A stretch of DNA of 64,000 nt from Burkholderia sp. OK233 (GTDB lineage: Bacteria; Pseudomonadota; Gammaproteobacteria; Burkholderiales; Burkholderiaceae), in NCBI RefSeq assembly GCF_900230185.1, contig NZ_OCSR01000001.1, positions 3,410,001 through 3,474,000 of the forward strand. Reading direction: 5' to 3'. Under the pieces are notes generated by a model, which made no database searches, was not told the DNA's origin, and saw nothing but the letters and a program-made list of their open reading frames with translations. This document shows, piece by piece, positions 1 through 7,962 of this stretch. Position 1 is the stretch's first letter, and each line of letters begins with the position of its first letter. A program made the position numbers and the translations under genes.

Positions 1-221
1 TCACGCATGATCGCGCAGCATGAACAGCCCCCTCCGCCTGTGCTAGCTCCACTCCTTCGGTGGGGCGCCATGACGCGAACGTGTGGCGTTGCTGACTGGA
101 TGCTGCATGCCCGTGGGCGACACCCGGCGCACGACAATCCTGGGCGCAGTGCCGGCCTTGCTCGCATGCCATTGATGAAGTAGATTTTGATTGGGAGATG
201 CATCAGGTGGGAGGGACTGTC

Positions 222-644
222 ATGGAACTGGGCGTAGAACGTGTCGATGTTTGGGCAGCTTCCATCGAGGATAAGCCGGGCGGCCTTGCGAAAGTATTAA
301 GCGCTTTGCGGGATGCTGGCGCAGACTTGCAGTTCGTCGTTGCACGTCGCACGCCGGAAGCATCGGGCAAGGGGATCGTGTTTGTCGCACCGGTGCAAGG
401 GGAGACGGAAATTCGTGCCGCCACACAGGTGGGGTTCAGCGTCACCCCGAGCCTTCACTCTGTCCGTGTAATGGGTCTGGACCAGCTGGGGATCATCGCG
501 CAATTGACCCAGATGCTGGCAGACGGGGGGATCAACCTCCGTGGCGTTTCGGCCGCGGTACTTGGCACACAGTTCATTGCTTATCTTGCGGTCGACTCGC
601 TGGACGATGCCGAAAAGGCGATGGACATTCTGCAGAGGGCCTGA
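222..644 (+). CDS. ACT-domain amino-acid-binding protein
   Basis: The 140-aa product has two ACT-like halves (about residues 1-66 and 76-140). The first contains the motif KPGGLAKVLSALRDAGADL and the second DQLGIIAQLTQMLADGGINL, both typical of the beta-alpha-beta ACT fold that binds small ligands, usually amino acids. There is no catalytic domain, so a stand-alone sensor or regulatory role is inferred. An in-frame ATG lies 24 bases upstream at 198, but ATG 222 is preferred because GGGAGGG sits about 7 bases before it. The gene is monocistronic, with roughly 550 bases lacking an obvious gene downstream. The ligand is unknown. Confidence 0.8.
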   Translation: MELGVERVDVWAASIEDKPGGLAKVLSALRDAGADLQFVVARRTPEASGKGIVFVAPVQGETEIRAATQVGFSVTPSLHSVRVMGLDQLGIIAQLTQMLADGGINLRGVSAAVLGTQFIAYLAVDSLDDAEKAMDILQRA

Positions 645-1202
645 AGGACCATGCCGGACCGCGAACTGACTTGATTCTTCCTATCGAGGCGACTGGGTCG
701 CCCTGTCTGACACGACTGCCCTGGACGACCACTTCAGTTCGACAGACTGCGCGGCCGTGCGTGCACGCGAGCGCGAAGCGGCCGGGTCTCAGTCTGGGCC
801 GGCCTTGAGCTTATTGCCTTTGATTTAACGGGCACCGCTCCATAGCCCGTGCTGGCATTTGATGGTATAGATCCAGACGGCTCTGTCAGGAGCGTGGCTG
901 ACGATTTCACCAAATTTCTCCAACTCATCGGTTCTTCGAACAGTCATGGCTATTCGTGCATTCGAGCGCGAATGAGGGTTTCTGGAAGTTCCGACGGGCC
1001 GTTGTGGGGCGATCCATGCCGCTCGCGTAAAACCAAGGATCGAGGCCGTCGGAATGCGCGATCATTGACCGGCATTCTTGAGCGCGCGTCTCTGCCTGCA
1101 CGCGGGGGCGCAGCCATATAACGAGTACGGCATTGACGCGACCTCAATGGCACTCAGCGGACCGCGTGGCGAGACGGGCCGCTCACGCAAACGAGACGTA
1201 GA
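645..1202. other. Intergenic stretch, no gene recognised
   Basis: No open frame here has a convincing ribosome-binding site or protein-like composition. Short frames on both strands are arginine- and serine-rich, as expected for shadow translation of GC-rich DNA. No terminator or repeat is obvious. Confidence 0.4.
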
Positions 1203-1457
1203 ATGAAATCAGTACTCGCGATTGCCTTCATCGTTTTTTTTAGCGTGGCTGCGATGGCCACCACTTCCATGGGATCCTACTCGAAGAATGGCAGCGACCA
1301 GCAGGACGCTTGCCGTTCTGCAACCGCTGCTGCGGAGCAGGACAGGGTTAATTGGCTCTCCAGGGGATGGATCTTCGCGGGGACGTCAAGCTGCACCTGC
1401 TCCGGAAGCGGAACAAGCTGGACTTGCTCAGTCAATGCCACGTATTTCCGCCGGTAA
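1203..1457 (+). CDS. Small secreted cysteine-containing protein
   Basis: This 84-aa product begins MKSVLAIAFIVFFSVAAMA, a clear Sec signal peptide with cleavage probably after the AMA at residues 17-19. The mature part of about 65 residues is rich in Ser, Thr and Gly and holds four Cys (one near the middle, then a CTC pair and a fourth in TWTCS near the C-terminus), so two disulfides in the periplasm are possible. No family is recognised. The start is supported by the signal peptide rather than by a good ribosome-binding site. It stands alone, with no operon partner. Confidence 0.6.
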   Translation: MKSVLAIAFIVFFSVAAMATTSMGSYSKNGSDQQDACRSATAAAEQDRVNWLSRGWIFAGTSSCTCSGSGTSWTCSVNATYFRR

Positions 1458-2018
1458 CCGCAGAGCGACGCCTGCCGGCAACGCGGGAGTCATCGGTCGT
1501 GTTGGGCTTCGCTCGCAGCACGTCCGTCACTATTCGGGCGATGTGCCGCGGCCGGGCGCCGAGACGTACTTCAATAGCTGTGCTAAATACCACCGGTTGG
1601 ACGGCACGCGTCGCGTTATATTGTGCTAAAGGGATCGGGCCGACGCGCCAAGCTCCGCCGCGTCGCTACCTTGCCAGTTGGTCTTGCTGCTCAAATGCCA
1701 GACGTTCGCTGGCGGCGCATTCAGCCAGACTGTTTTGATGCGGTGCCAACACAACCCTACAGGGGCCGTAAACGGGACTCCCGGTTGATACGTGAACTGC
1801 ACAAGACGTCGAACCCGGTCCGCGTAAAGGAGTTCAGCGAATGCGGCAACCGTGGGTTCGACGACATCAGACGAAAGCGAACGAAACGGCAGCCCGGACA
1901 CAATAATAGTCTTCGCTGGTTGCGAGTGGGGATCTTGTCGGAACTACCAGCTCTAGAGATCGAGGGCGAGGTGCGCCAGCGATGCATTTCCTAACGAATT
2001 GATCACGTCAACAAAGAT
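1458..2018. other. Intergenic stretch, no gene recognised
   Basis: Several overlapping frames are open across this part, but none shows protein-like composition, a start signal or a recognisable domain. It separates two small hypothetical genes. Confidence 0.35.
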
Positions 2019-2255
2019 ATGTCGATGTTCATCTCAATGAGCATCGATATCGAAACTGTGCACGGTCATGTCCGGTTAGCCAAAAACGGTGATACTCAAG
2101 GTCTGAAAAATCCGGTCGCGCATCCCGACTACTGTCGGAAGCGGATCAATGTGTTGCTGACGACGCCGGCGATTTCCGCGTCCATCGCCCGCCGGGCGGC
2201 AGCGTTACTGGCGCAACTGGATCGGATTGCGGATGCGTTGAAGAAAAGCGGGTAA
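2019..2255 (+). CDS. Hypothetical protein, 78 aa
   Basis: The product begins MSMFISMSIDIETVHGHVRL and ends in an alanine/leucine-rich helical segment (SIARRAAALLAQLDRIADALKKSG) with heptad-like spacing. No family is recognised. No strong ribosome-binding site precedes the ATG; one of the internal Met codons (residues 3 or 7) could be the true start. The amphipathic C-terminus suggests self-association or partner binding, which is inference. It is the first of two short genes ahead of a small membrane peptide. Confidence 0.4.
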   Translation: MSMFISMSIDIETVHGHVRLAKNGDTQGLKNPVAHPDYCRKRINVLLTTPAISASIARRAAALLAQLDRIADALKKSG

Positions 2256-2328
2256 TTACGCGATTATTTGACGGTCACCACCTACACTGAAATTTTCACG
2301 GGCGGTCGCAGGCGAAAAGGAGTTCGTC

Positions 2329-2475
2329 ATGATCGACTCCTGGATAGGCATGGTCGTCGGTTTGTTCGTGCTTGCAATCGCAGCGACGCTGGTCATTGGC
2401 CACTATCGCCGTGAACGCCTACTCAGCCGGATGGATCATCGGCACTGCTGGGAGATGATGCGGCGCCGGCGTTGA
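2329..2475 (+). CDS. Short single-helix membrane peptide with YRRE tail
   Basis: ATG 2329 has a near-perfect ribosome-binding site (AAAAGGAG, 6 bases upstream) and encodes 48 residues. About residues 5-24 form a hydrophobic helix (WIGMVVGLFVLAIAATLVIG), followed by HYRRERLLSR and a very basic, His-containing tail ending MMRRRR. It should sit in the inner membrane with the basic tail in the cytoplasm. The layout of helix, then YRRE, then basic tail resembles the peptide at 61099-61257 and, more loosely, the one at 61364-61531. Function is unknown. Confidence 0.55.
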   Translation: MIDSWIGMVVGLFVLAIAATLVIGHYRRERLLSRMDHRHCWEMMRRRR

Positions 2476-2500
2476 CAGCGCTGCCTGCCGGTGTCGGTTC

Positions 2501-2881
2501 GTGCCCGGCAGCCCTTCCTGCACTCCACAGGCAAGACGACGGGCGACCGTTGAGCCGGCAATCACTGCAATGACATCCCGACACGAACATCCGGTTGAGG
2601 CCACCCCGCCGAGCATCACGGTGCGAGCAGCGGCGGGCCAGTTGAGGATCATTCCAGTCTGGCAGGCTTTGGGACGACACGCCCCGCAGGCGAAACGGAC
2701 CCGGGTTCACTGCAGCAGGAAGCACGACTTCGACGAAATGACGGTCACATTCGAATCGGTTTCACCCGCGGAGCTGACCGATATCGCGAGGCGGTTGCGC
2801 GCGCAACCGTGGGTCATCGCGGCCTCGCTTCACATTACGATGACATCATCGACACACACTGAGACCGGTCCCGGAACCTGA
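2501..2881 (+). CDS. Uncertain hypothetical ORF with ACT-like C-terminal stretch
   Basis: The frame is open for 126 codons. Its first 75 residues look like random translation, but residues 80-113 (EMTVTFESVSPAELTDIARRL and onward) have the alternating strand-helix pattern of a small ferredoxin-like or ACT-like domain, such as the C-terminal part of MgtC-type proteins. No ribosome-binding site supports the first ATG. It may be the 3' remnant of a longer gene or a chance frame. It is reported because it occupies an otherwise empty interval before the 3059-3092 terminator. Confidence 0.2.
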   Translation: MPGSPSCTPQARRRATVEPAITAMTSRHEHPVEATPPSITVRAAAGQLRIIPVWQALGRHAPQAKRTRVHCSRKHDFDEMTVTFESVSPAELTDIARRLRAQPWVIAASLHITMTSSTHTETGPGT

Positions 2882-3058
2882 GCGAACGCATCAACTGCGG
2901 CCAGAGCACGACCGTGATTTTCATGGTGGACGTGTCGCGATGGCGCCGACCCGCGCACCATTCGTCAGGCGACCGGGATACGGGGACAGGCGTCTGCCGG
3001 GGAGTCCGTGTGAGATTCCGTGCGCGTCATGCGAGGTGAGTTCAGACGCAGCCATCAC

Positions 3059-3092
3059 AAAAAAAACGGCGCCCCACATGACAAGGGCGCCG
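3059..3092 (-). terminator. Intrinsic terminator for the MHYT-GGDEF-EAL gene
   Basis: An 8-bp perfect GC stem (CGGCGCCC at 3067-3074 with GGGCGCCG at 3085-3092, 10-base loop) is followed on the minus strand by eight U residues (A-run 3059-3066). It lies about 90 bases beyond the stop codon of the minus-strand gene ending at 3185. This is the most canonical intrinsic terminator seen in the window. Confidence 0.85.
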
Positions 3093-3184
3093 CGAAGCAG
3101 TTCCGGCGGCTTCCGAGGGCCAGATACCAGAACTGGAGAGATCGTCATCTTGCAGAAATCAGGTATCGTTTTCGGGACCCTCGA

Positions 3185-5260
3185 TCACACTGGAGCCGCA
3201 GCCGTGCGCGCATGCAGAAGTGCGCCGAACGCTTCGGCCGTCATTGGCCTGCCGAGGAGGAATCCCTGCACCTCGTCGCACAGCATCGACTTCAGTTTGT
3301 CGTGCTGCGATGTCGTTTCGACCCCTTCGGCCACCACGTCCATCTGGAGGGAGTGGGCGAGCGCAATGATCGCCGAGACGATCGCGTTGCCTTCGGCACC
3401 ATGTGCGTCCAGCCCGTTGGTGAAAAACCGGTCGATCTTCAACTGCTTCACCCGGAAGCGCTGCAGGTAGGCGAGGCTCGAATAGCCGGTGCCGAAATCG
3501 TCGATCGCAATCTCGAAGCCGCTGGCCTGGAACGCGCGGATCATCTCAATAGTTCGGGGGGCATCCTGCATCGCCACGGTCTCGGTGATTTCGAACATGA
3601 TCCGGTCGCACGGCACCTGTTCGGACCGGACGATATCGAGCATCGTGGCGACCAGATCTCGCTGCGTCAGCTGCCGCGGCGACAGGTTGATGGCCACCTT
3701 GACCGCTGGCAGGCCGCTGGCCTGCCAGCGGCGGATCTGCCGGCACGTTTCGCGCATCACCCAGTAGCCGATCTGCACGATCTGGCCGGAACGTTCGGCA
3801 ATCGGGATGAATTCCAGCGGCGGCAGGCTTCCGATCTCCGGATGGTTCAGACGGAGTAGCGCCTCGGCTCCCGCCAGTTCATCGTTGTTGCCGCGAAACT
3901 TGGGCTGGAAGTGCAGCGAAAAATGGCCAGCGCCGAGCGCCTCATGCAACGCGCGCTGGATCTGCAGGGTGCGGGTGGCCGCCTCGTTCATGGCCGCCTC
4001 GAAGAAGCGGTACGTGCCACGGCCGCCCCGTTTGGCTTCATACATCGCCGCATCGGCGTGTTTCAGCAGCACCTCGACCGTCTCGCCATCCTGCGGGAAC
4101 AGCGCAATGCCAATGCTCGGCGTCACCTGCAGCGGCTGGCTGTCGGCCCAGACGCCCTTGCGCATCCGTTCCAGCACGCTTTGCGCCATTTTTTCGGCGT
4201 CGTCCACCGAGTCGAGGCTGTCGAGCAGCACCACGAATTCGTCGCCACCCAGGCGGGCCACCGTGTCGCCGCCGCGCACGCAGCGCAGCAGCCGCTGCGC
4301 GAACGCCTTCAGGACCTCATCGCCAACCGAGTGCCCGAGCGAGTCGTTGATGGTCTTGAAACCGTCAAGGTCCATGAACAGGATCGCAAACCCATGCGGG
4401 CCGCGCTTCGAGTTCTGGATGGCGTGTTCGAGCCGTTCGGCCAGCGTGCGGCGGTTCGGCAGATCGGTCAGCGTATCGAACGTCGCCATGCGGACAATCT
4501 GGCCGTTGAGCTGCGAGACCGAACCGGCGAGCACGCTGGTCCGGGCATCGAAGCGCGACAGTATCAGCGTCACGGTCAGGATCGCGAACGTGAACACGGT
4601 GATCGTAACGGCGAGCCAGTGCGAATCGACACCGCTTGCCGCGCCACAGATCGACCCGGGCAGGAAGATTGCCGCGGCGCTCCCGGTGTAGTGCATGCCG
4701 GTGATCGCAATCCCCATCACGAACGCCGCGCCGACCCGCTTGGCGATCACGTGGTACTGATCCGCGTCGCTCAGGGTGCGCGCGATCCACAGGGCCACGC
4801 TGGACGCGACGATGGCGATTCCGACCGAGGCGACGAACAGGACCGGGTCGTACTGGATGCCGGGCTGCATCCGCATCGCGGCGTCGCCCGTGTAGTGCAT
4901 GCCGGTGATGCCGAAACCCATCAGGACGCCGCCCGCGACGAGCCGGCGCAGCGTCAGTTTCGCACGCGTGATCACATACAGTGCAAAGTACGACACCAGC
5001 ACGGCGATCACGAGCGAGCCGACGGTAATGACCGGATCGTAGCCCAGCGCGATCGGCAACGAGAACGCCAGCATGCCGATGAAGTGCATCGACCAGATGC
5101 CCACCCCCATCGCGGCGGCGCCGCCCGCGAGCCAGGCATGGCGCAGTCCCGGCTGTTTTAGCTGCGAAAGGCGCCCCGACAGATCCAGTGCGGTATAGGA
5201 GGCCAGTGTCGCGACCACCAGCGACAGCGCCATCAGCCATAAATTGTATGTGCCGTGCAT
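3185..5260 (-). CDS. MHYT-GGDEF-EAL membrane c-di-GMP signalling protein
   Basis: This 691-aa protein has an N-terminal seven-helix MHYT sensor (residues about 1-240) with the motif three times: MHFIG at 58-62, MHYTG at 121-125 and MHYTG at 189-193. MHYT domains are thought to bind a metal and sense a diatomic gas. A GGDEF domain follows (intact GGDEF at 338-342), then an EAL domain (EALLR at 466-470, with DDFGTGYSSL further on), so both synthesis and hydrolysis of c-di-GMP are possible. The frame is open to 5401, but the start at 5260 (MHGTYNLWLM) matches the usual MHYT N-terminus. It is divergent from a PilZ gene, and a strong terminator lies downstream. Confidence 0.92.
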   Translation of the reverse strand: MHGTYNLWLMALSLVVATLASYTALDLSGRLSQLKQPGLRHAWLAGGAAAMGVGIWSMHFIGMLAFSLPIALGYDPVITVGSLVIAVLVSYFALYVITRAKLTLRRLVAGGVLMGFGITGMHYTGDAAMRMQPGIQYDPVLFVASVGIAIVASSVALWIARTLSDADQYHVIAKRVGAAFVMGIAITGMHYTGSAAAIFLPGSICGAASGVDSHWLAVTITVFTFAILTVTLILSRFDARTSVLAGSVSQLNGQIVRMATFDTLTDLPNRRTLAERLEHAIQNSKRGPHGFAILFMDLDGFKTINDSLGHSVGDEVLKAFAQRLLRCVRGGDTVARLGGDEFVVLLDSLDSVDDAEKMAQSVLERMRKGVWADSQPLQVTPSIGIALFPQDGETVEVLLKHADAAMYEAKRGGRGTYRFFEAAMNEAATRTLQIQRALHEALGAGHFSLHFQPKFRGNNDELAGAEALLRLNHPEIGSLPPLEFIPIAERSGQIVQIGYWVMRETCRQIRRWQASGLPAVKVAINLSPRQLTQRDLVATMLDIVRSEQVPCDRIMFEITETVAMQDAPRTIEMIRAFQASGFEIAIDDFGTGYSSLAYLQRFRVKQLKIDRFFTNGLDAHGAEGNAIVSAIIALAHSLQMDVVAEGVETTSQHDKLKSMLCDEVQGFLLGRPMTAEAFGALLHARTAAAPV

Positions 5261-5415
5261 GCCGATTCCGTTTTTCAGGATTTTGATTGCTATCAGTCCA
5301 ATAACGGCCGCGCGAGTATTTACTTTATGGCATCGCATACCCGATTCGCTCCAGGTATATCGTGCGTTGCCTGTTCCTGATTCGCGTGCTAAAACCCGCA
5401 CTGGAGGGCTGAGAA

Positions 5416-6393
5416 ATGGGCCATTCGAAATGGACTCCTATTGGCGATTGCGTGATAGAAAATAAAAACACGATGAGTACCGATACTGAAGCAGTCTCAT
5501 CCGGGAAGCCTGAATCAGGCCTGCAGCCCGACGAGGTACCGGTCGGCATGCCGCTTGACTGGCCGGTCGTCGGCGCTGACGGCATGCCGCTGCTTGATCG
5601 CGGGGCGATCCTCGCGCGTCGTGAAGACCGCGATTTCCTGTTCCGGCACTTCCAGCCACGCCGGGACGACCGGGGCGCGCAGCCCGCACCGGCTGCCCCA
5701 AGTTCGGATGCGATCGACCCGCATGCCCCGGTCACGATCGAGGACCTGGGCCTGTCGATCGGCATGCGACTGGGAATGCGGCCGCAGATCGGCATGGGCC
5801 GCGAGATGCACGCCAGCCGGGTGATCGGCTTCGCGCTACACCATGCGCTCTTCGTGACGCCGCTACTGATCAACGGCCAGCCACTGGCGCTTGCGCCTGG
5901 CGAGCAGCTCGAAGTGGTCGCGATTGCGAGCCGCGCGGTGTTCCTGTTCGTTTGCACGGTCGAAGCGGTCTGCACGTCACCGTTTCCCTATCTGGTGCTG
6001 TCGGAACCGGGGGCGATCCGGCGCCTGCGGATGCGCCGGTCGGTGCGCGTGCGGGTCAGGCTGGCCGTACGTTATACGACGGTGGCGACCGGGGCGACGG
6101 GCAGCACGTATGAGGGCCTCGGTGTGACCCACGATCTCAGTCCGCTGGGCATGTCGCTGGCCGTACCGGCCGCGCTCGGGCAGCCCGGCGATCATGTGCA
6201 CGTGGCCTTCCGGATCAGGATGGACGACATCAACCTCGACATCGAGGCCGTGGCGGTCCTGCGCAGTGTGCAGACTGGTCAGGCGCCCGACGGACTGACT
6301 GTACACGGTCTTGAATTCGACCAGCTTGAGCCGACCCAGCAGATTGCGTTGAAATGCTTCGTGCTCGAGCGCGCCCAGGCTGCCATCGGATGA
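5416..6393 (+). CDS. PilZ-domain c-di-GMP receptor (YcgR-like)
   Basis: The 325-aa protein has a variable, acidic first third, a YcgR-N-like beta domain (about 105-200) and a C-terminal PilZ domain. The c-di-GMP-binding elements are visible: RRSVR at residues 207-211 and DLSPLG at 240-245, matching RxxxR and (D/N)xSxxG. Such proteins slow flagellar rotation or control exopolysaccharide when c-di-GMP rises. Start 5416 has GGAGGG about 8 bases upstream; the in-frame ATG at 5473 lacks one. It is transcribed away from the MHYT-GGDEF-EAL gene across a 155-base gap, so enzyme and receptor may form a local signalling pair. Confidence 0.85.
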   Translation: MGHSKWTPIGDCVIENKNTMSTDTEAVSSGKPESGLQPDEVPVGMPLDWPVVGADGMPLLDRGAILARREDRDFLFRHFQPRRDDRGAQPAPAAPSSDAIDPHAPVTIEDLGLSIGMRLGMRPQIGMGREMHASRVIGFALHHALFVTPLLINGQPLALAPGEQLEVVAIASRAVFLFVCTVEAVCTSPFPYLVLSEPGAIRRLRMRRSVRVRVRLAVRYTTVATGATGSTYEGLGVTHDLSPLGMSLAVPAALGQPGDHVHVAFRIRMDDINLDIEAVAVLRSVQTGQAPDGLTVHGLEFDQLEPTQQIALKCFVLERAQAAIG

Positions 6394-6468
6394 CCCCGCG
6401 ATGCCTGATGGAGCTGGCCACCAATTGTGTGCAGCGGGGACGACACATGACCGCGCCGCTACAGCGCG

Positions 6469-6499
6469 AAAAAAAGCCAGCGCGACGGCGCACTGGCTT
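6469..6499 (-). terminator. Intrinsic terminator, minus-strand polarity
   Basis: A 7-bp stem (AAGCCAG at 6474-6480 with CTGGCTT at 6493-6499) is followed on the minus strand by a U-tract from the A-run 6469-6475. No confident minus-strand gene lies upstream, so it may end a small RNA or a very small gene, or act in part on PilZ transcripts. Confidence 0.6.
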
Positions 6500-6510
6500 G
6501 ACAGGGTCTA

Positions 6511-6576
6511 CTGGTTGAGAGAACCAGCAGAACTGAGGGTGGCCACTGCGCCTGAGAACGCAGCGGCCACCCTCAG
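6511..6576. repeat. Two adjacent hairpins, one with a 12-bp perfect outer stem
   Basis: Hairpin one pairs CTGGTT (6511-6516) with AACCAG (6522-6527) around a 5-base loop. Hairpin two pairs CTGAGGGTGGCC (6533-6544) with GGCCACCCTCAG (6565-6576); inside it, CTGCG pairs with CGCAG around an 8-base loop, giving 17 base pairs. Together with the terminator at 6469-6499 they form a compact structured block that no protein gene explains. A structured small RNA or attenuator-like element is possible. Confidence 0.6.
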
Positions 6577-7038
6577 GATAGTGCGGTTTCGGCGCTTGTC
6601 GAATTGATGTTTACCGCTATCGTGCATGACATCAACGCATAACCGCATGCGCGTGAGGCGCATCCTTAACGTGCGCAAGCTTCCTTTTCTTGAGATGACG
6701 CCAAAGTTGGCTATGGTGGCTCTCGTCGCCTGAAAGGCTGTTGCGGGTCGCACTGAGAGGGTTGTCATCTGTCTCTGTGCGGCCATCTCCTGCCGGTCGA
6801 CCCCGAGCTCGGGCTGACGTTCAAACGACGGGATAGCACCAGATATCGGACGCACGTTCTGTGCTCCACGCGTCGGTCGGGCAAAGCAGTCGTCGAGGAT
6901 ACGCTCCGGATTCGCCAACCATTGCGCACTTTTGCGGGGGGATTGGCACAGCATTGACTTTGGTAGTTCTATACGGCACTGGTGCAAACGGAGGCGGTGA
7001 ATGGGTTAGAGTCGTCCGACTACACGAATTGATGAACG

Positions 7039-7297
7039 ATGATGAGTAAGCTGAAGCGCCTGGACAAGCTGTTCGATGGGCGACACTTTGATCGCAAGAT
7101 CATCCTTCTGTGTGTTCGCTGGTACCTGCACTACAAGCTTAACCTGCGGGATCTTGACGAGATGATGGCTGAGCGGGGTGTGTCACGCGCACACGACGAT
7201 CCTGCGTTGGGTGCAGCGTTATACGCCTGAATTTGTCAAACGCTGGAGCCGGTTTGGTACACCCACAGGACAGTCGTGGCGTGTCGACGAAACGTAC
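7039..7297 (+). pseudogene. IS6-family transposase, 5' part (frameshifted)
   Basis: The first codons read as the conserved IS6 N-terminus (LDKLFDGRHFDRKIILLCVR, then WYLHYKLNLRDLDEMMAERG). Near 7186 one base is missing, and the family sequence continues in another frame as HTTILRWVQRYTPEFVKRW and on to WRVDETY, ending at 7297. WRVDETY carries the first catalytic Asp of the DDE triad. Immediately after it the coding sequence is interrupted, and it resumes with [15 protein letters not shown] at 11584. The gene is doubly broken, by an indel and by the intron insertion. Confidence 0.85.
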
Positions 7298-7962
7298 CGT
7301 ACGCCCAGCCAACGTAGCCCGCCCACATGGGGGTGAAGTTGCTTGAGCATGTTTGGAATGCAGGACCCGGTGGATTTGAAGTTGCGGTACCGGGGCATGC
7401 CCTTTCTCTGCTGCGAGAGAAAGTGAGCCGAAGCGGCGGTGACTTGCTGGACACTGGCAAGGTGACGAAGTCCGTGGGAAACGGAGCTTGCGGCGAGGCG
7501 GTTACGCCAAGATGAGCTTCCAGGCTGAGCATGGGACGGTTGAGGGACACGAACCTATTGAAACGCATCTGAGGGTTGAATCGTCACCCCTGCCTACACC
7601 GCTTAACAGGCAGGACGCGGATCGGCGTCGGTCACAGGTATGGACTGGTGCCGCGAATGCTGGCTGGAGATGTATGCCGGCCAGTTGGAATCACGGAGAG
7701 CGCGCAGCTAGACCGTGGTGTCTGCGACGACTTGCGGCAAGCAAGGATAAAGACTGCGATAGGCAACCTCGCCCGTGCGTTGAGTCCAGCATGTGAACTG
7801 GGGAAGGCTTGCATAAATGTCAAGGGAGTGTGCCCCCGATGATATGCAGGCTGGCGGAGCCTCCGTAGTAGTCCGAGGCCGGGAAAGCCGGTCACATGGC
7901 GAAGGGAGGCAGTTGAAGTGGTTTGCCTGGTTGATTAACTGACCACAGTGAGGTGAAGACCT
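7298..7962 (+). ncRNA. Group II intron 1, 5' ribozyme portion (domains I to IV start)
   Basis: The 665 bases between the interrupted transposase codons and the first maturase contain no gene and have the size of group II domains I-III. Just before the reading frame, the block around 7867-7905 (CCGTAGTAGTCCGAGGCCGG, then GAAAGCCGG) has a close counterpart before the second intron ORF (9958-9990), supporting a shared intron fold. The exact 5' splice site could not be fixed; several GTG-starting candidates lie between 7325 and 7430. Confidence 0.55.

Larger units (their letters stand above)
6394..6974. other. Intergenic region with hairpin cluster and no firm gene
   Basis: This interval lies between the PilZ gene and the IS6-type left end. 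It contains three strong hairpins within about 110 bases, annotated separately. A minus-strand frame runs from 6987 to 6508; only its last 39 codons or so (MHDSGKHQFDKRRNRTILR and on) look protein-like, and they overlap the hairpins, so no gene is called. Confidence 0.4.

Noticed and set aside
2921..3148. 75-codon minus-strand frame with a hydrophobic stretch after the MHYT gene
   Set aside because: The hydrophobic segment is encoded by the stem and A/T run of the intrinsic terminator at 3059-3092, so it is not a gene.
3911..5161. 416-codon plus-strand open frame opposite the MHYT-GGDEF-EAL gene
   Set aside because: It is the antisense shadow of a clear coding gene; composition is Arg/Gln/His-rich with no domain or start signal.
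6508..6987. 159-codon minus-strand frame ending near the hairpins
   Set aside because: Most of it looks random, its start overlaps the IS6 left end, and its last part overlaps strong RNA hairpins; no ribosome-binding site.
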